A DNA stretch of 13,494 bases from JBFXAM01 sp050184295 (GTDB taxonomy: Bacteria; Planctomycetota; Phycisphaerae; UBA1845; Fen-1342): positions 1 to 13,494 of the forward strand of contig JBFXAM010000122.1 in NCBI GenBank assembly GCA_050184295.1. Direction: 5' to 3'. Made by a program: the position numbers and the translations under genes. Each line of letters starts with the position of its first letter. Within the stretch, counting starts at the first letter, position 1. This document shows positions 5,222 through 13,465 of this stretch, piece by piece. A model generated the notes under the pieces. The model was not told where the DNA came from, ran no database searches, and saw only the letters and a list, made by a program, of their open reading frames with translations.

Positions 5222-8191
5222 ATGTCGTGCGTTCGTGCGCTGCGGGCGTGCAAAGCGGTGTTCTTGTCCGGTCTGGCACTCGTGACGGGAGGCGTCGCAC
5301 TGCAGATCGGCTTCGCATCCGGGCCGAGCGATTCCGGGGCGCTCGCGGGCGCCCGAGCCGCGTTCGTCGATCCCGGAGATGCGCGGGTGATTCAGTGGCG
5401 GTCGGGCACGCGGCACACGACGGCCGAGCCGGTGCAGCCCGAACTCGCGGCGGCGGCGGCGCACCGCGTTGTCGAGTGCCTCAACGACGACGAGACGCGG
5501 CACGTCGTGCTGCAATTTGCCGGTCCGCTCGCGGACGAACAGCGGGACGAACTCGCGCAGACGGGTGTCACGCTGCTGGCGTACCTGAACGATCATGCTT
5601 ATTTCGCCGCGCTCGATCCGGCGGCGCTCGATGCCGAGCGGCTCGGTGCGATGGCCGCACTGGTCTACGCCGCCAGGCCGGAGCCGGCGTGGAAGACGCA
5701 TCCGCTGCTGCTCAACGGCGGCGCGCCGGACCACGCGCTGGTCGGTTTTGACGCCGCGACCGGCCCGCAACTGGCGGCTTACGTTCAGTTTTACGCGGAT
5801 GTCAACCTCGCGGACGGCGCGAATTTGCTGGCGGCGCACGGCGCGACGATTCGCGACGCGGTGAGCGTGGTCAACGCACTCGTGGTCGAGTTGCCGCTGG
5901 CGGCCGTGCCCGCGGTGGCGGGCGCGGACGGCGTGCAGTGGATCGAGCCGGCGCTGCCGCGCTTCGACGAGTGGAACGACAGCAACCGCACGCGGAGTGG
6001 CGCGGCGACGGCGCAGCTGGCGCCATACAACCTGACCGGCGCGGGCGTGACCGTGCTGGTGTACGACGGCGGCTACGCCCGCGCGACGCACCAGGACTTC
6101 GGCGGGCGCCTGACGGTGCGCGATGCGTCCGGGCTGAGCGGACACTCGACGCACGTCGCGGGTACGATCGGTGGCAGCGGGGCGGCGAGCAGTGGGGTAC
6201 GCAAGGGAATGGCGCCCGGCGTGACGATCCAGTCGTACGGCTTCCAATATGACGGCACAGGGATCTTCCTCTACACCAACCCGGGCGATCTGCAATCCGA
6301 TTACAACCAGGCGATCAATACCTACGGCGCGGACATCGCCAACAACTCGATCGGCACCAACACCGAAACCAACGGGTTTCCGTGCAGCATTCAAGGCGAC
6401 TACGGCGTCACGGACCAATTGATCGACAACATCGTGCGGGGCAGCCTCGGATCGCCCTTCCGCGTCGTCTGGGCAAATGGTAACGAGCGTCAGGGCAGCC
6501 GATGTGACGTGGAAGGCTTTGGCGACTACTACAGCACGGCGCCGCCGGCGACCGCGAAGAACCATATCGCAGTCGGGGCGCTGAACTCGAACAACGACAG
6601 CATGACGAGCTTCAGCAGCTGGGGTCCGACGGACGACGGGCGGATGAAGCCGGACATCGCCGGGCCGGGGTGTCAGTCGGACGGCGACTTTAGTGTGACC
6701 TCGACGTATTCAGGCAGCGACACGCAGTATGCGTCGCTGTGTGGAACATCGATGGCGGCGCCGACCGTGACCGGTGCGCTGGCGCTTCTGTTGCAGGATT
6801 TTCGGGCGCAGTATCCGGCCGCACCCGACCCGCGCAACTCAACCATGAAAATCCTGCTCGCACACACCGCGGTCGATCTCGGAAACGTCGGGCCGGATTA
6901 CGTCTACGGCTATGGATCGGTGCGGATCGTGCCGGCGATCGACTTCATGCGAACGGGCCAATTCGAAGAGAACAGCGTGGGCCAGGCCGGCGTCGTGAGC
7001 TACACGCTGAACGTCCCGGCGGGTACCGCGCAGCTCAAGATCACGCTCGCGTGGGATGACGCCGCCGGCACACCGAACGTGGTGCCGTCGCTGATCAACG
7101 ATCTCGACCTGCGCGTAGTCAGTCCCAGCGCAGGTCAGGCGTTTCCCTGGACGCTCAACCCGGCCAACCCGAGCGCGGCGGCGGCCCGCACCGCTCGCAA
7201 CACGCGCGACAACATCGAGCAGGTTGTGGTGGACAATCCCGCGGCCGGCGCCTGGACGATGGAGGTGCATGGCTTCAATGTTCCGAACGGGCCGCAGCCT
7301 TACTCGGTGTGCGCGTCGGTTCCGCTCAGCGGCGGCCCGTGCAACCCGCCCGCGACGCCGACGGGAGTGAGCGCGACCGATGGCTCCTCATGTACGTCGG
7401 TGACGGTGTCGTGGAGCGCGTCGGCGGGAGCGGCGTCGTATGGCGTGTATCGCAACACGGTCAACGACGCGGGTAGCGCGACGCTGATCGGCAGCAGTGC
7501 AGCGAGCCCGCTCGTCGATTCGTCGGCCGGCGCGGGAACGACGTATTACTATTTCGTCGATGCGAGCAACGGCTGCGGGACCAGTGCACGGAGCACCGGT
7601 GATGCGGGCTCGGTGAACGCGAGTGGCGTGCCCGCGGCGCCGACCGGCGTCAGCGCGACCGACGCCGTTTCGTGCGCGGCGACGACCGTGTCGTGGAACG
7701 CTTCCGCGGGCGCCACCAGCTACCAGATCTGGCGGAGCACGACCAACAACAGCGCCACCGCGACGCAGGTCGCGACCGACAGCGCCAGCCCCTATGACGA
7801 CACGACCGGAACCGCGGGCACGGTGTATTACTACTGGCTGCGTGCGACGGGAACCTGCGGCACCAGCGGCTTCAGCAGTTCCGACGCCGGCTCACGCGCC
7901 GTTGGCAGCACGCCGAGCGCACCGACGCGCGTAAAGGCCTCTGACGGTCAGTGCAACGTCACGACGGTGACTTGGAAGGCGTCGAACGGCGCCACCAGCT
8001 ACGAGATTTACCGTGGCACCTCGAACAACTCCGCGGCCGCCGTCCTGATCGGAACGTCGACGACCACGTCGTTTGGAGATACGACCGGCGCGTTCAATCA
8101 AGCGTACAACTACTGGGTGAAAGCGCGCAGCGCGTGTGGCGTCAGCGGTTTCAGCAGCCGCAACGCGGGCTCTCGCGTGAGTTGCCCTTAG
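5222..8191 (+). CDS. Secreted subtilisin-like serine protease (S8, KP-43-like) with three FnIII repeats
   Basis: 989 aa from the ATG at 5222, preceded by AAAGGAAGG; the upstream in-frame start at 5042 lacks support. Residues 1-33 form a signal peptide with the hydrophobic core AVFLSGLALVTGGVALQIG. A prodomain-like region follows to about 260. The catalytic Asp is D282 (VLVYDGGYA), the His is H308 (GHSTHVAGT, with Ser replacing the usual Gly after it), the oxyanion Asn is N421 (WANGNERQ), and the nucleophile is S510 (GTSMAAPTVTGA). All are present, so it should be active. Residues about 580-695 form the beta-sandwich typical of KP-43 proteases, with LAWDDAAGTPN, LINDLDLRVVSP, NNIEQ-type and VHGFNVPNGPQPYSV segments. 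Three fibronectin type III repeats start near 708, 802 and 897, each with paired cysteines and an SYxIxR/YYYWxxA pattern. No sorting anchor follows; it ends RVSCP. Likely role: extracellular protein degradation. Confidence 0.93.
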   Translation: MSCVRALRACKAVFLSGLALVTGGVALQIGFASGPSDSGALAGARAAFVDPGDARVIQWRSGTRHTTAEPVQPELAAAAAHRVVECLNDDETRHVVLQFAGPLADEQRDELAQTGVTLLAYLNDHAYFAALDPAALDAERLGAMAALVYAARPEPAWKTHPLLLNGGAPDHALVGFDAATGPQLAAYVQFYADVNLADGANLLAAHGATIRDAVSVVNALVVELPLAAVPAVAGADGVQWIEPALPRFDEWNDSNRTRSGAATAQLAPYNLTGAGVTVLVYDGGYARATHQDFGGRLTVRDASGLSGHSTHVAGTIGGSGAASSGVRKGMAPGVTIQSYGFQYDGTGIFLYTNPGDLQSDYNQAINTYGADIANNSIGTNTETNGFPCSIQGDYGVTDQLIDNIVRGSLGSPFRVVWANGNERQGSRCDVEGFGDYYSTAPPATAKNHIAVGALNSNNDSMTSFSSWGPTDDGRMKPDIAGPGCQSDGDFSVTSTYSGSDTQYASLCGTSMAAPTVTGALALLLQDFRAQYPAAPDPRNSTMKILLAHTAVDLGNVGPDYVYGYGSVRIVPAIDFMRTGQFEENSVGQAGVVSYTLNVPAGTAQLKITLAWDDAAGTPNVVPSLINDLDLRVVSPSAGQAFPWTLNPANPSAAAARTARNTRDNIEQVVVDNPAAGAWTMEVHGFNVPNGPQPYSVCASVPLSGGPCNPPATPTGVSATDGSSCTSVTVSWSASAGAASYGVYRNTVNDAGSATLIGSSAASPLVDSSAGAGTTYYYFVDASNGCGTSARSTGDAGSVNASGVPAAPTGVSATDAVSCAATTVSWNASAGATSYQIWRSTTNNSATATQVATDSASPYDDTTGTAGTVYYYWLRATGTCGTSGFSSSDAGSRAVGSTPSAPTRVKASDGQCNVTTVTWKASNGATSYEIYRGTSNNSAAAVLIGTSTTTSFGDTTGAFNQAYNYWVKARSACGVSGFSSRNAGSRVSCP

Positions 8192-8236
8192 TGGTCGCGA
8201 GTTGGAACTCGGGCGGTCGGCGTGCGTGACACTCCC

Positions 8237-8262
8237 CGCGCGCCGGCCGCGTCGTTTTTTTT
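8237..8262 (+). terminator. Possible intrinsic terminator after the subtilase gene
   Basis: A GC-rich palindromic stretch (CGCG at 8237-8240 and 8248-8251 around CGCCGGC) is followed three bases later by eight consecutive T at 8255-8262. The stem is short, but the T run is exceptional in this GC-rich sequence. It lies in the convergent gap with the phosphatase gene. Confidence 0.45.
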
Positions 8263-8295
8263 GATGAGCAGCACGGGAACGCGGGCCCGGCAGCC

Positions 8296-9486
8296 CTAGG
8301 GGGTGCGCTCGACCAGCAGCACGGTCACATCGTCGCTGGGGTGCAGCGAGCCTTCGAGCTGGTCGAGGTGCAGCGTGAGCAGCCTGGCGAACTCCGGCGC
8401 CGAGTGGCGTGCCCACTCGCGCAAGGGGGCGCGGAACACGGGCGTGTCATCGGTGCCGCGGTCGGAATCGACGAACGCTTCCTCGACGCCGTCGGTGTAC
8501 AAGAGGAGCTTCTCGCCGGGTTGCAGCGTGATCGACGCTTCCGAGAACTCGGCCTCGACATCGGCGAGTCCCAGCAGGCCGCCCTGCGGGCGCAGCTCGT
8601 GCAGCGCGCCGGCGGCGTCGATGTGGATCGGATGCGGATGGCCGCCGCGGGCCAGGCGAACCGTCCAGTCGCGCGTATCGATCAGCCCGTAGACGGCGGT
8701 GACAAACTGCTGATTGGGCAAGTCCTGTCTCAGCAGCCCCTCGTGCAGGTGGATCAACGCTTCCGTGGGCGCGCAAACGCGGTGCACGCCGTCGGCGATC
8801 TGCTTCGGCTCCAACGCCTGCCGCAGGAACATGGTCATCAGCCCGGCGGCGACGCCGTGGCCCATGGCGTCGGCGATAAAGAAGCCCACATGGTGTTCGT
8901 CGACGCGGAACACGTCGTACAGGTCGCCGCTGACCCAGGTGGCCGGGCGGAAGATGCCGGCGAAGACGAGGCCCGCCACGGGCGGGTACTTCTGCGGCAG
9001 AAAGTCGCGCTGCAAGCGGCCGGCGAGACGCAGCTCCTGGTCGAGCTCGGCGAAGTGGCGGTTGAGCTGGCGCGCGAGGCGGTCGAGGTATTCGAGCTCC
9101 TGCTCCATGCGGCGGACCATCGGCCCATAGCGCGCCATCATCGCCACTCGCCCGACGATCTCGTCCAGGCTCTGCTCGGCGTCCGCGAATTCGGCGTAGG
9201 ACGGAGGCGCCGACGCGCCCCGCGGCGCGGCGCCCCAGACGAGCGTCGCGACCTTGTCCTGGCTGAGACGTTCCGCCAGCGCCGCAACGCGCACGCTCTG
9301 CGCGGGATCGACGCCGGGTTCGAGCACGATCGCCGCGAGCGGCGACTTCTGCGCGCGTTTCGGATCGCATTCGTCGGACAGCGACTGGCGGGTCGTGTCG
9401 AGGCCGAGCGCGAGCAGTCGCTCGCAGAGCGCCGCCGAGCGCGCCGGGGCGCCATCGAAGACCAGCACGGGTTGGGCGCGGGCCAT
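8296..9486 (-). CDS. SpoIIE-type PP2C serine/threonine phosphatase with degenerate receiver domain
   Basis: 396 aa from the ATG at 9486, with GGGAG 5 nt upstream. Residues 1-115 look like a response-regulator receiver fold (VLVFDG strand, AAIVLEPGVD, TLVWGAAP), but the phosphoacceptor position appears to be Glu56 rather than Asp. A coiled coil spans about 122-162 (RRMEQELEYLDRLARQLNRHFAELDQ). The PP2C domain runs from about 165 to 394: GDLYD at 187-191, IADAMGHG at 204-211, GGHPHP at 281-286, LLYTDGVEEA at 328-337 and SDDVTVLL at 384-391, so the metal-binding aspartates are kept. Such Rsb/SpoIIE enzymes usually dephosphorylate anti-sigma-factor antagonists (STAS proteins) in stress or partner-switching pathways; no STAS or anti-sigma gene is in the window. 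It lies 125 bp downstream of the DUF192 lipoprotein gene on the same strand. Confidence 0.93.
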   Translation of the reverse strand: MARAQPVLVFDGAPARSAALCERLLALGLDTTRQSLSDECDPKRAQKSPLAAIVLEPGVDPAQSVRVAALAERLSQDKVATLVWGAAPRGASAPPSYAEFADAEQSLDEIVGRVAMMARYGPMVRRMEQELEYLDRLARQLNRHFAELDQELRLAGRLQRDFLPQKYPPVAGLVFAGIFRPATWVSGDLYDVFRVDEHHVGFFIADAMGHGVAAGLMTMFLRQALEPKQIADGVHRVCAPTEALIHLHEGLLRQDLPNQQFVTAVYGLIDTRDWTVRLARGGHPHPIHIDAAGALHELRPQGGLLGLADVEAEFSEASITLQPGEKLLLYTDGVEEAFVDSDRGTDDTPVFRAPLREWARHSAPEFARLLTLHLDQLEGSLHPSDDVTVLLVERTP

Positions 9487-9611
9487 GCGGCTCCCTGTCG
9501 TGAACGCGGATGCGCGTCCGCGCCGCCCGGAAAAATCACGCCGCCATCACGGCCGCAAACGTGCCGCGACCGACAGCCGCGGACCTGGACGGTAGCAATC
9601 GGTTCGGCGGG

Positions 9612-10193
9612 CTAGGGGTTGCGCTTGAATACGTCGTCGGGAACGACGATGCGGTCGCCTTCGCGGATATTCAGACGATCGAACGTGCCGGCCTTGACCT
9701 CGAGCGCGAACATGGCGGGTTCGATCGACGAGAAGCTGCGGAGCGTCAGCGGCGGCATCGTGTGGATCTTGACGATCGTGCCGTCAAAACGCGCGTACGC
9801 GATGTCCAGCGGCGTGATCGTGTTGCGCATCCAGAATGAGCGGACCTGCTCGTCGTCGAACACGAAGAGCATGCCCTGGTCGTCGCCGATCTCGCTCTCC
9901 GGCACGAACATCAGACCTTCGGTCTTCTCGGCGTCGGTCTGTGCCAGCCAGATTCGGAACGAGTGCGTGCCGATCAGCAGCGTCGATGTTTTCAGCGTTT
10001 CCAGAGGGAATTGTCTCCGCTCGTCGCTGGCCCGGCCCGGCTGGGTCGTCGCGGCAGCGGCGTTGCGACCCGACTCACTGCTCGCGTTGCGATTGCCGTT
10101 GTTCTGAGCCGGCGGATTGCCGACGCAACCGGTCAGCGCGATCAAGATGGCCGTGAGTAACCGCGTTGGCGAGATCGGTCGTCGGGCGCGCAC
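9612..10193 (-). CDS. DUF192 family lipoprotein
   Basis: 193 aa. The GTG at 10193 is the start because GGAGGA lies 7 nt upstream and it gives a short lipoprotein signal: Arg-rich n-region, hydrophobic RLLTAILIALTGC, lipobox cysteine Cys23. A low-complexity Asn/Gln/Ala linker follows (about 24-60), then a DUF192 domain to the end with the family hallmarks EGLMFVPE, GMLFVFDDEQVRSFWMRNT, PLDIAYARFDG, MPP, ALEVKAG and GDRIVV. DUF192 proteins are small periplasmic or secreted beta-rich proteins of unknown function. The frame is open up to 10373, but that extension would lose the signal peptide. It is divergent from the gspF-like genes, with 212 bp between them in which I see no other gene. Confidence 0.9.
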   Translation of the reverse strand: MRARRPISPTRLLTAILIALTGCVGNPPAQNNGNRNASSESGRNAAAATTQPGRASDERRQFPLETLKTSTLLIGTHSFRIWLAQTDAEKTEGLMFVPESEIGDDQGMLFVFDDEQVRSFWMRNTITPLDIAYARFDGTIVKIHTMPPLTLRSFSSIEPAMFALEVKAGTFDRLNIREGDRIVVPDDVFKRNP

Positions 10194-10200
10194 GCGCTGA

Positions 10201-10206
10201 TCCTCC
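10201..10206 (-). promoter_or_regulatory. Shine-Dalgarno deciding the GTG start of the DUF192 lipoprotein
   Basis: On the minus strand GGAGGA is followed by 7 nt and then GTG at 10193. No ATG occurs between it and the lipobox, so this site fixes an unusual GTG start. Confidence 0.75.
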
Positions 10207-10405
10207 GGGGGGCCGCAGAAATGATACGACGGAGCGCGAGCGCCGGCTACGGTTCGCCGGCACGCTCGGGGGTGCGGTGCGTCCGAAATTGTCAGATGTG
10301 CGCGTGCGGGCGCGGCAGCGCTTCTCCGATCGGCCCAGCGCGGCGATACTCTGGAGGGGCCGACCGTCCGCATTCGCGTCTCCGTCCGACCGCGAGAGAT
10401 TCGAC

Positions 10406-11620
10406 ATGCCGCTCTTCGACTACACCGGACAGCTTGAATCGGGCGAGGCGTTCAGCGGCACGATCGAGTGCGCGTCGTTCGGCGCCGCCCAGCAGGCGCT
10501 CGCGGGACTCGGGGTCTGGGTGACCTCGCTGCGGCCGACGGATCGCAATGGGTACGTCGCGCCGCTCGCGCTCGACGACTTCCTCTTTTTCAACGAACAG
10601 GTCGCGGCAATCAGCAAGGCGGAGATCCCGCTCGAGCAGGGGCTGCGGCAACTGGCGAGCGACGTGGCATCGCGGCGGCTGAAGCGCCTCCTGCTCGACC
10701 TCGCCGACGATCTGTCGAGCGGCACGCCGCTGGAGAGCGCGATTGCCCGGCAGCGCGGCCGGTTTCCCGCGTCGTATGCAGGCGTCGTCCAGGCCGGCGT
10801 CCGCACCGGCGACTTGAGCGGCGCGCTCTATGGCGTCGCAGCCCACCTGCGGATCAAGAGCGGCGTGCGGCGGGCGCTGGTGGAGATCTTCACTTATCCC
10901 GCGGTCGTTCTGATCGCGGCGTTTTTCGTGTTGTCCGGCGTGATGCGCGTCATCCTGCCGGCGCTGCGCGACCTGATGAGCGACGTTCGCGGGATGGGCT
11001 TGGGCAACCTGCCGCGCCTCGCGATTGACGGACCGACGGCGTTGTTCGCGCTGGCGGATGCGTGGCCGCGGGTCGAGGCGGGGTTTGCCGTCGTCGTCGC
11101 GGCGCTCGTGCTTGGAGCGCTGTTTGCGAGTTTTCGGGTCGGGGCGGCGTTTCGCGAGTGGGTGCTGCGCCGCATGCCCGGCGTCGGGCGCGTGTATTGG
11201 GCCAGCGTGCTGGCGCGGTTCACGCACACGGCGGCGCTCGGCGCCCACGCGGCGCTGCCGCTGCCGGAAATCATGGATTCGAGCGGGGCAGCGTCGGGCA
11301 GCCGGGAGCTGGCGGTGGCGGCGCGGCGCGCGGCCGAGCGCATGCGCGCCGGCGCAAGCGTCGAGGCGGCGCTCGCACCCGAGCGGAGCATTCCCGCGCT
11401 TTGGACATGCGTGGTGAGGTCCACGGCGGCGCGCGGCGAACTGCCGGCGGCGCTGGCGGAGCTGGCCCGCGCCTACGAGCAGCGCGCCGCGCAGTGGACG
11501 AGCCTGCTGCGGATCATCCTCGGGCCGCTGTTGCTGCTGCTCCTGGCGGGGACATTTGGGGCGCTGTTCAGCATTGTTTTTCTGGCGTTCGGCGGGATCA
11601 TCCAGGCGTTGAGCTTCTGA
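10406..11620 (+). CDS. Type II secretion / type IV pilus inner-membrane protein, GspF/PilC family (first copy)
   Basis: 404 aa, the usual GspF length. GspF is the inner-membrane platform that couples the assembly ATPase to pseudopilus growth. Residues 1-45 match the soluble GspF N-terminus (PLFDYTGQLESGEAFSGTIE..S...A...L..LG). The first cytoplasmic GspF domain spans about 58-160, with FPASYAGVVQAGVRTGDLSGAL at 120-141. Membrane segments lie near 163-185 and 223-245. The second GspF domain is about 265-365 (IPALWTCVVRSTAARGELPAAL at 329-350), and the final membrane segment is at 366-396. I chose the ATG at 10406 because MPLFDY fits the family start; only a weak GAGA site precedes it. The next gene starts 6 bp after its stop and encodes a second GspF-like protein. 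Confidence 0.9.
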   Translation: MPLFDYTGQLESGEAFSGTIECASFGAAQQALAGLGVWVTSLRPTDRNGYVAPLALDDFLFFNEQVAAISKAEIPLEQGLRQLASDVASRRLKRLLLDLADDLSSGTPLESAIARQRGRFPASYAGVVQAGVRTGDLSGALYGVAAHLRIKSGVRRALVEIFTYPAVVLIAAFFVLSGVMRVILPALRDLMSDVRGMGLGNLPRLAIDGPTALFALADAWPRVEAGFAVVVAALVLGALFASFRVGAAFREWVLRRMPGVGRVYWASVLARFTHTAALGAHAALPLPEIMDSSGAASGSRELAVAARRAAERMRAGASVEAALAPERSIPALWTCVVRSTAARGELPAALAELARAYEQRAAQWTSLLRIILGPLLLLLLAGTFGALFSIVFLAFGGIIQALSF

Positions 11621-11626
11621 ACACGC

Positions 11627-12766
11627 ATGATCGTGGTCGTTTTTCTACTCGTGATGTTCGTGCTCGCTGTCGGGGCGGCGATGTCCATATTCCTGCGCGG
11701 GCGCAAATTGCGGATTCGCGGGCTCGTGCACACGCTCGCGCTGCTCGTCGGGCAGAACATCCCGCTGGGCGCGGGGCTGCGGGCGGCGGCGGCGCACGAG
11801 CCGCGGCGCATGCGGCGCATCTATGAGCACTTGGCGGACCATCTCGAGAACGGCGTCGCCCTCAGCGCCGCCGTGATGGACGTCGAACCCGCGTGTCCCG
11901 GCGCCGTGTACGGCGCACTGCGCGCCGCAGAGACCGGCGGCACGCTGCCTACCGTGCTCCGCGAGCTCGCCGCCGAACAACGCCGCAGCGCCGCGACGCC
12001 GCGACTGGTTTCGCCGGTCATTCCGTACCTTGTGCTGCTTCTGCTCATTCCCGTGTACGCGGCGGTGTTCGGCCTTGTCGTCGGGCCGAAGTTTCGCGAC
12101 ATATTCAGGGACTTCGGCGTCGCGCTGCCGGCCATGACGGAGCTTCTTCTGTCGACGTCGGCCGTGCTCGCGTCCAATTCGATCGCATTCACGGCGCTGC
12201 TTGGCGTGATCGCGGCGATTACGTTCCAGGCACTCTTCGGGCGGCACATGACGCGGCGGCTGCCCGACCGGCGCCAGCCCCTGAACGAGCTGATCGACAC
12301 ACTCGCGTGGCATCTTCCCGGCGCACGGCAACTCGCGGAGACGCGCGCCTGGGCGGCCGCGCTGCCGCTGCTGGAAGCCGCGATCCGCGCGGGGCACGAT
12401 TTGCCGGCGGCGGCGCGAGTCGCGGCCTGCGCCGATGCGAACATCTTTGCCCGGCGAAGGCTCCGCGCGTGGGCGAACGCGATCGAGGGCGGCGCGGCGC
12501 CGGCGAGCGCGGCACGCCACCTGGGCATGTCGCCGAAGGTGGTGAATGCGGTCGCGGCGGGCGGCGCGCGGGAGGCGTTCGCGGCGGCCTTGGGATACCT
12601 CGCAGTGTATTTCGAGAGCGTGCGGGACCACCGCGCACGGGTGTTGGCCGAGGCGCTCACGCCGGCGGTCGTGCTGGTCGCGGGGGCCGCGGCGCTAGCG
12701 GCGGCGCTGGGGATGTTCCTGCCGATCCAGGCGCTGACGGAAGCTGTGATGGAGACGATCTACTGA
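11627..12766 (+). CDS. Divergent GspF-family membrane protein (second copy)
   Basis: 379 aa from the ATG at 11627, 6 bp after the preceding stop and with no visible ribosome site, so it is probably translated by coupling. In place of the soluble N-domain it begins with a membrane segment (2-23, IVVVFLLVMFVLAVGAAMSIF). A GspF-type helical domain follows (about 34-120), with GVALSAAVMDVEP, then PGAVYGALRAAETGGTLPTVLREL at 91-114, the counterpart of the F..Y...V..GE..G.L motif. Membrane segments lie near 129-152 and 173-205, then a second, weaker GspF-like domain (about 230-335) and a C-terminal segment (342-368). It is clearly related to but distinct from the first copy. The pair may form a heteromeric platform; that is inference. 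Confidence 0.8.
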   Translation: MIVVVFLLVMFVLAVGAAMSIFLRGRKLRIRGLVHTLALLVGQNIPLGAGLRAAAAHEPRRMRRIYEHLADHLENGVALSAAVMDVEPACPGAVYGALRAAETGGTLPTVLRELAAEQRRSAATPRLVSPVIPYLVLLLLIPVYAAVFGLVVGPKFRDIFRDFGVALPAMTELLLSTSAVLASNSIAFTALLGVIAAITFQALFGRHMTRRLPDRRQPLNELIDTLAWHLPGARQLAETRAWAAALPLLEAAIRAGHDLPAAARVAACADANIFARRRLRAWANAIEGGAAPASAARHLGMSPKVVNAVAAGGAREAFAAALGYLAVYFESVRDHRARVLAEALTPAVVLVAGAAALAAALGMFLPIQALTEAVMETIY

Positions 12767-12801
12767 ATCGTGATGCCTGAACGCGGAGCGCACCGTCGAG
12801 C

Positions 12802-12819
12802 CGCGGGCTTCAGCCCGCG
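12802..12819. repeat. GC-rich intergenic hairpin (CGCGGGC-TTCA-GCCCGCG)
   Basis: Perfect 7-bp stem (12802-12808 and 12813-12819) with a TTCA loop, in the 165-bp gap between the second gspF-like gene and the prepilin-like gene. No T run follows, so it is more likely a dispersed repeat or attenuating structure than an intrinsic terminator. Confidence 0.6.
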
Positions 12820-12826
12820 CGGATGT

Positions 12827-12857
12827 TTGGGACGTGGTGTGCCGCGGAATCTAGAAT
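12827..12857 (+). promoter_or_regulatory. Weak candidate promoter before the prepilin-like gene
   Basis: TTGGGA and TAGAAT (5/6 to the -10 consensus) separated by 19 nt, a rather long spacer. If real, the prepilin-like gene could be transcribed independently of the gspF pair. Confidence 0.3.
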
Positions 12858-12931
12858 GGCGATTCAGGCGCGTTGTCGGCTCGACAGGTGTGGCGTCGCT
12901 GGGACGCAGCGCTGATTGAGGAAGACGGATC

Positions 12932-13465
12932 GTGCACACGAATGTCCCGAAAGAGCCGGTGCTCACTCGCCCAGCGGCGCTCGGCGCGCGATCCGCCTGC
13001 GTCGCGCTCCATTGGGTCGTCGCGCAGCCCGCGCCGAGTCGGCGGCGTTCACCGGCGGCGCGGCGCGCGTTTCTCGGCCTCGATCTCGTGTTCGCGATCG
13101 GTGCGACGATATTGCTCACGGTGCTGTTCAGCGTTGCAATCGCCCAGTTCAGCCGCGCCCGCGAGGACACCGACGCGCGGCGTGCGCTGCGGCTGGTGGT
13201 CGAGGCGGAACTTCGCCGCGTGCGAGCCGGCGTGGTCGACGCGCCTGCGCTGCGGCGCGCCGACGACCCCGCGCGCGACATGCAGTTGGCGACGACCACC
13301 ACGCGCGGCGAGGGTGCGTGGCTAGGCTTCGATCACGTGCGGGTCGTCGGCCGCAAGGCGGTCGGCGGCGGCCGCTGGGTCGAGGTGGCGCTCGCGACGT
13401 ACGTTCCGCGGCTGGAGGGCGCTCCATGTCCCGACCGTTCGCCGCCCGCGCGCGGCGCGCGATGA
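12932..13465 (+). CDS. Divergent prepilin / pseudopilin-like protein
   Basis: 177 aa from a GTG at 12932, with GAGGAAG upstream. After a long basic leader of about 46 residues (ending PSRRRSPAARRA) comes a hydrophobic helix, FLGLDLVFAIGATILLTVLFSVAIAQF, at 47-73. A polar helix rich in Arg and Ala and a variable, beta-prone region follow. This is the class III signal layout of type IV pilins and pseudopilins: cleavage would precede Phe47, with Asp51 at the +5 place normally held by Glu, and Ala rather than Gly at -1. Its position after two gspF-like genes supports a minor pseudopilin (GspI/J-like) role. The substitutions make processing uncertain, and a membrane protein with an N-terminal anchor is an alternative. 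The next gene overlaps its 3' end by 40 nt. Confidence 0.55.
   Translation: MHTNVPKEPVLTRPAALGARSACVALHWVVAQPAPSRRRSPAARRAFLGLDLVFAIGATILLTVLFSVAIAQFSRAREDTDARRALRLVVEAELRRVRAGVVDAPALRRADDPARDMQLATTTTRGEGAWLGFDHVRVVGRKAVGGGRWVEVALATYVPRLEGAPCPDRSPPARGAR

Noticed and set aside
5216..6565. 449-aa open frame on the minus strand
   Set aside because: It is antisense to the subtilase catalytic region, which has clear motifs; the reverse translation is Arg/Val-rich without family features.
8341..9615. 424-aa open frame on the plus strand
   Set aside because: It is a shadow of the PP2C phosphatase gene, whose motifs are unambiguous on the other strand.
12802..12819. Intrinsic terminator of the gspF pair
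   Set aside because: A strong stem is present but no T run follows, so it is kept as a repeat.
12773..12931. Short open frame between the second gspF-like gene and the prepilin-like gene
   Set aside because: It runs through a dispersed hairpin and lacks a ribosome site and any recognisable pattern.
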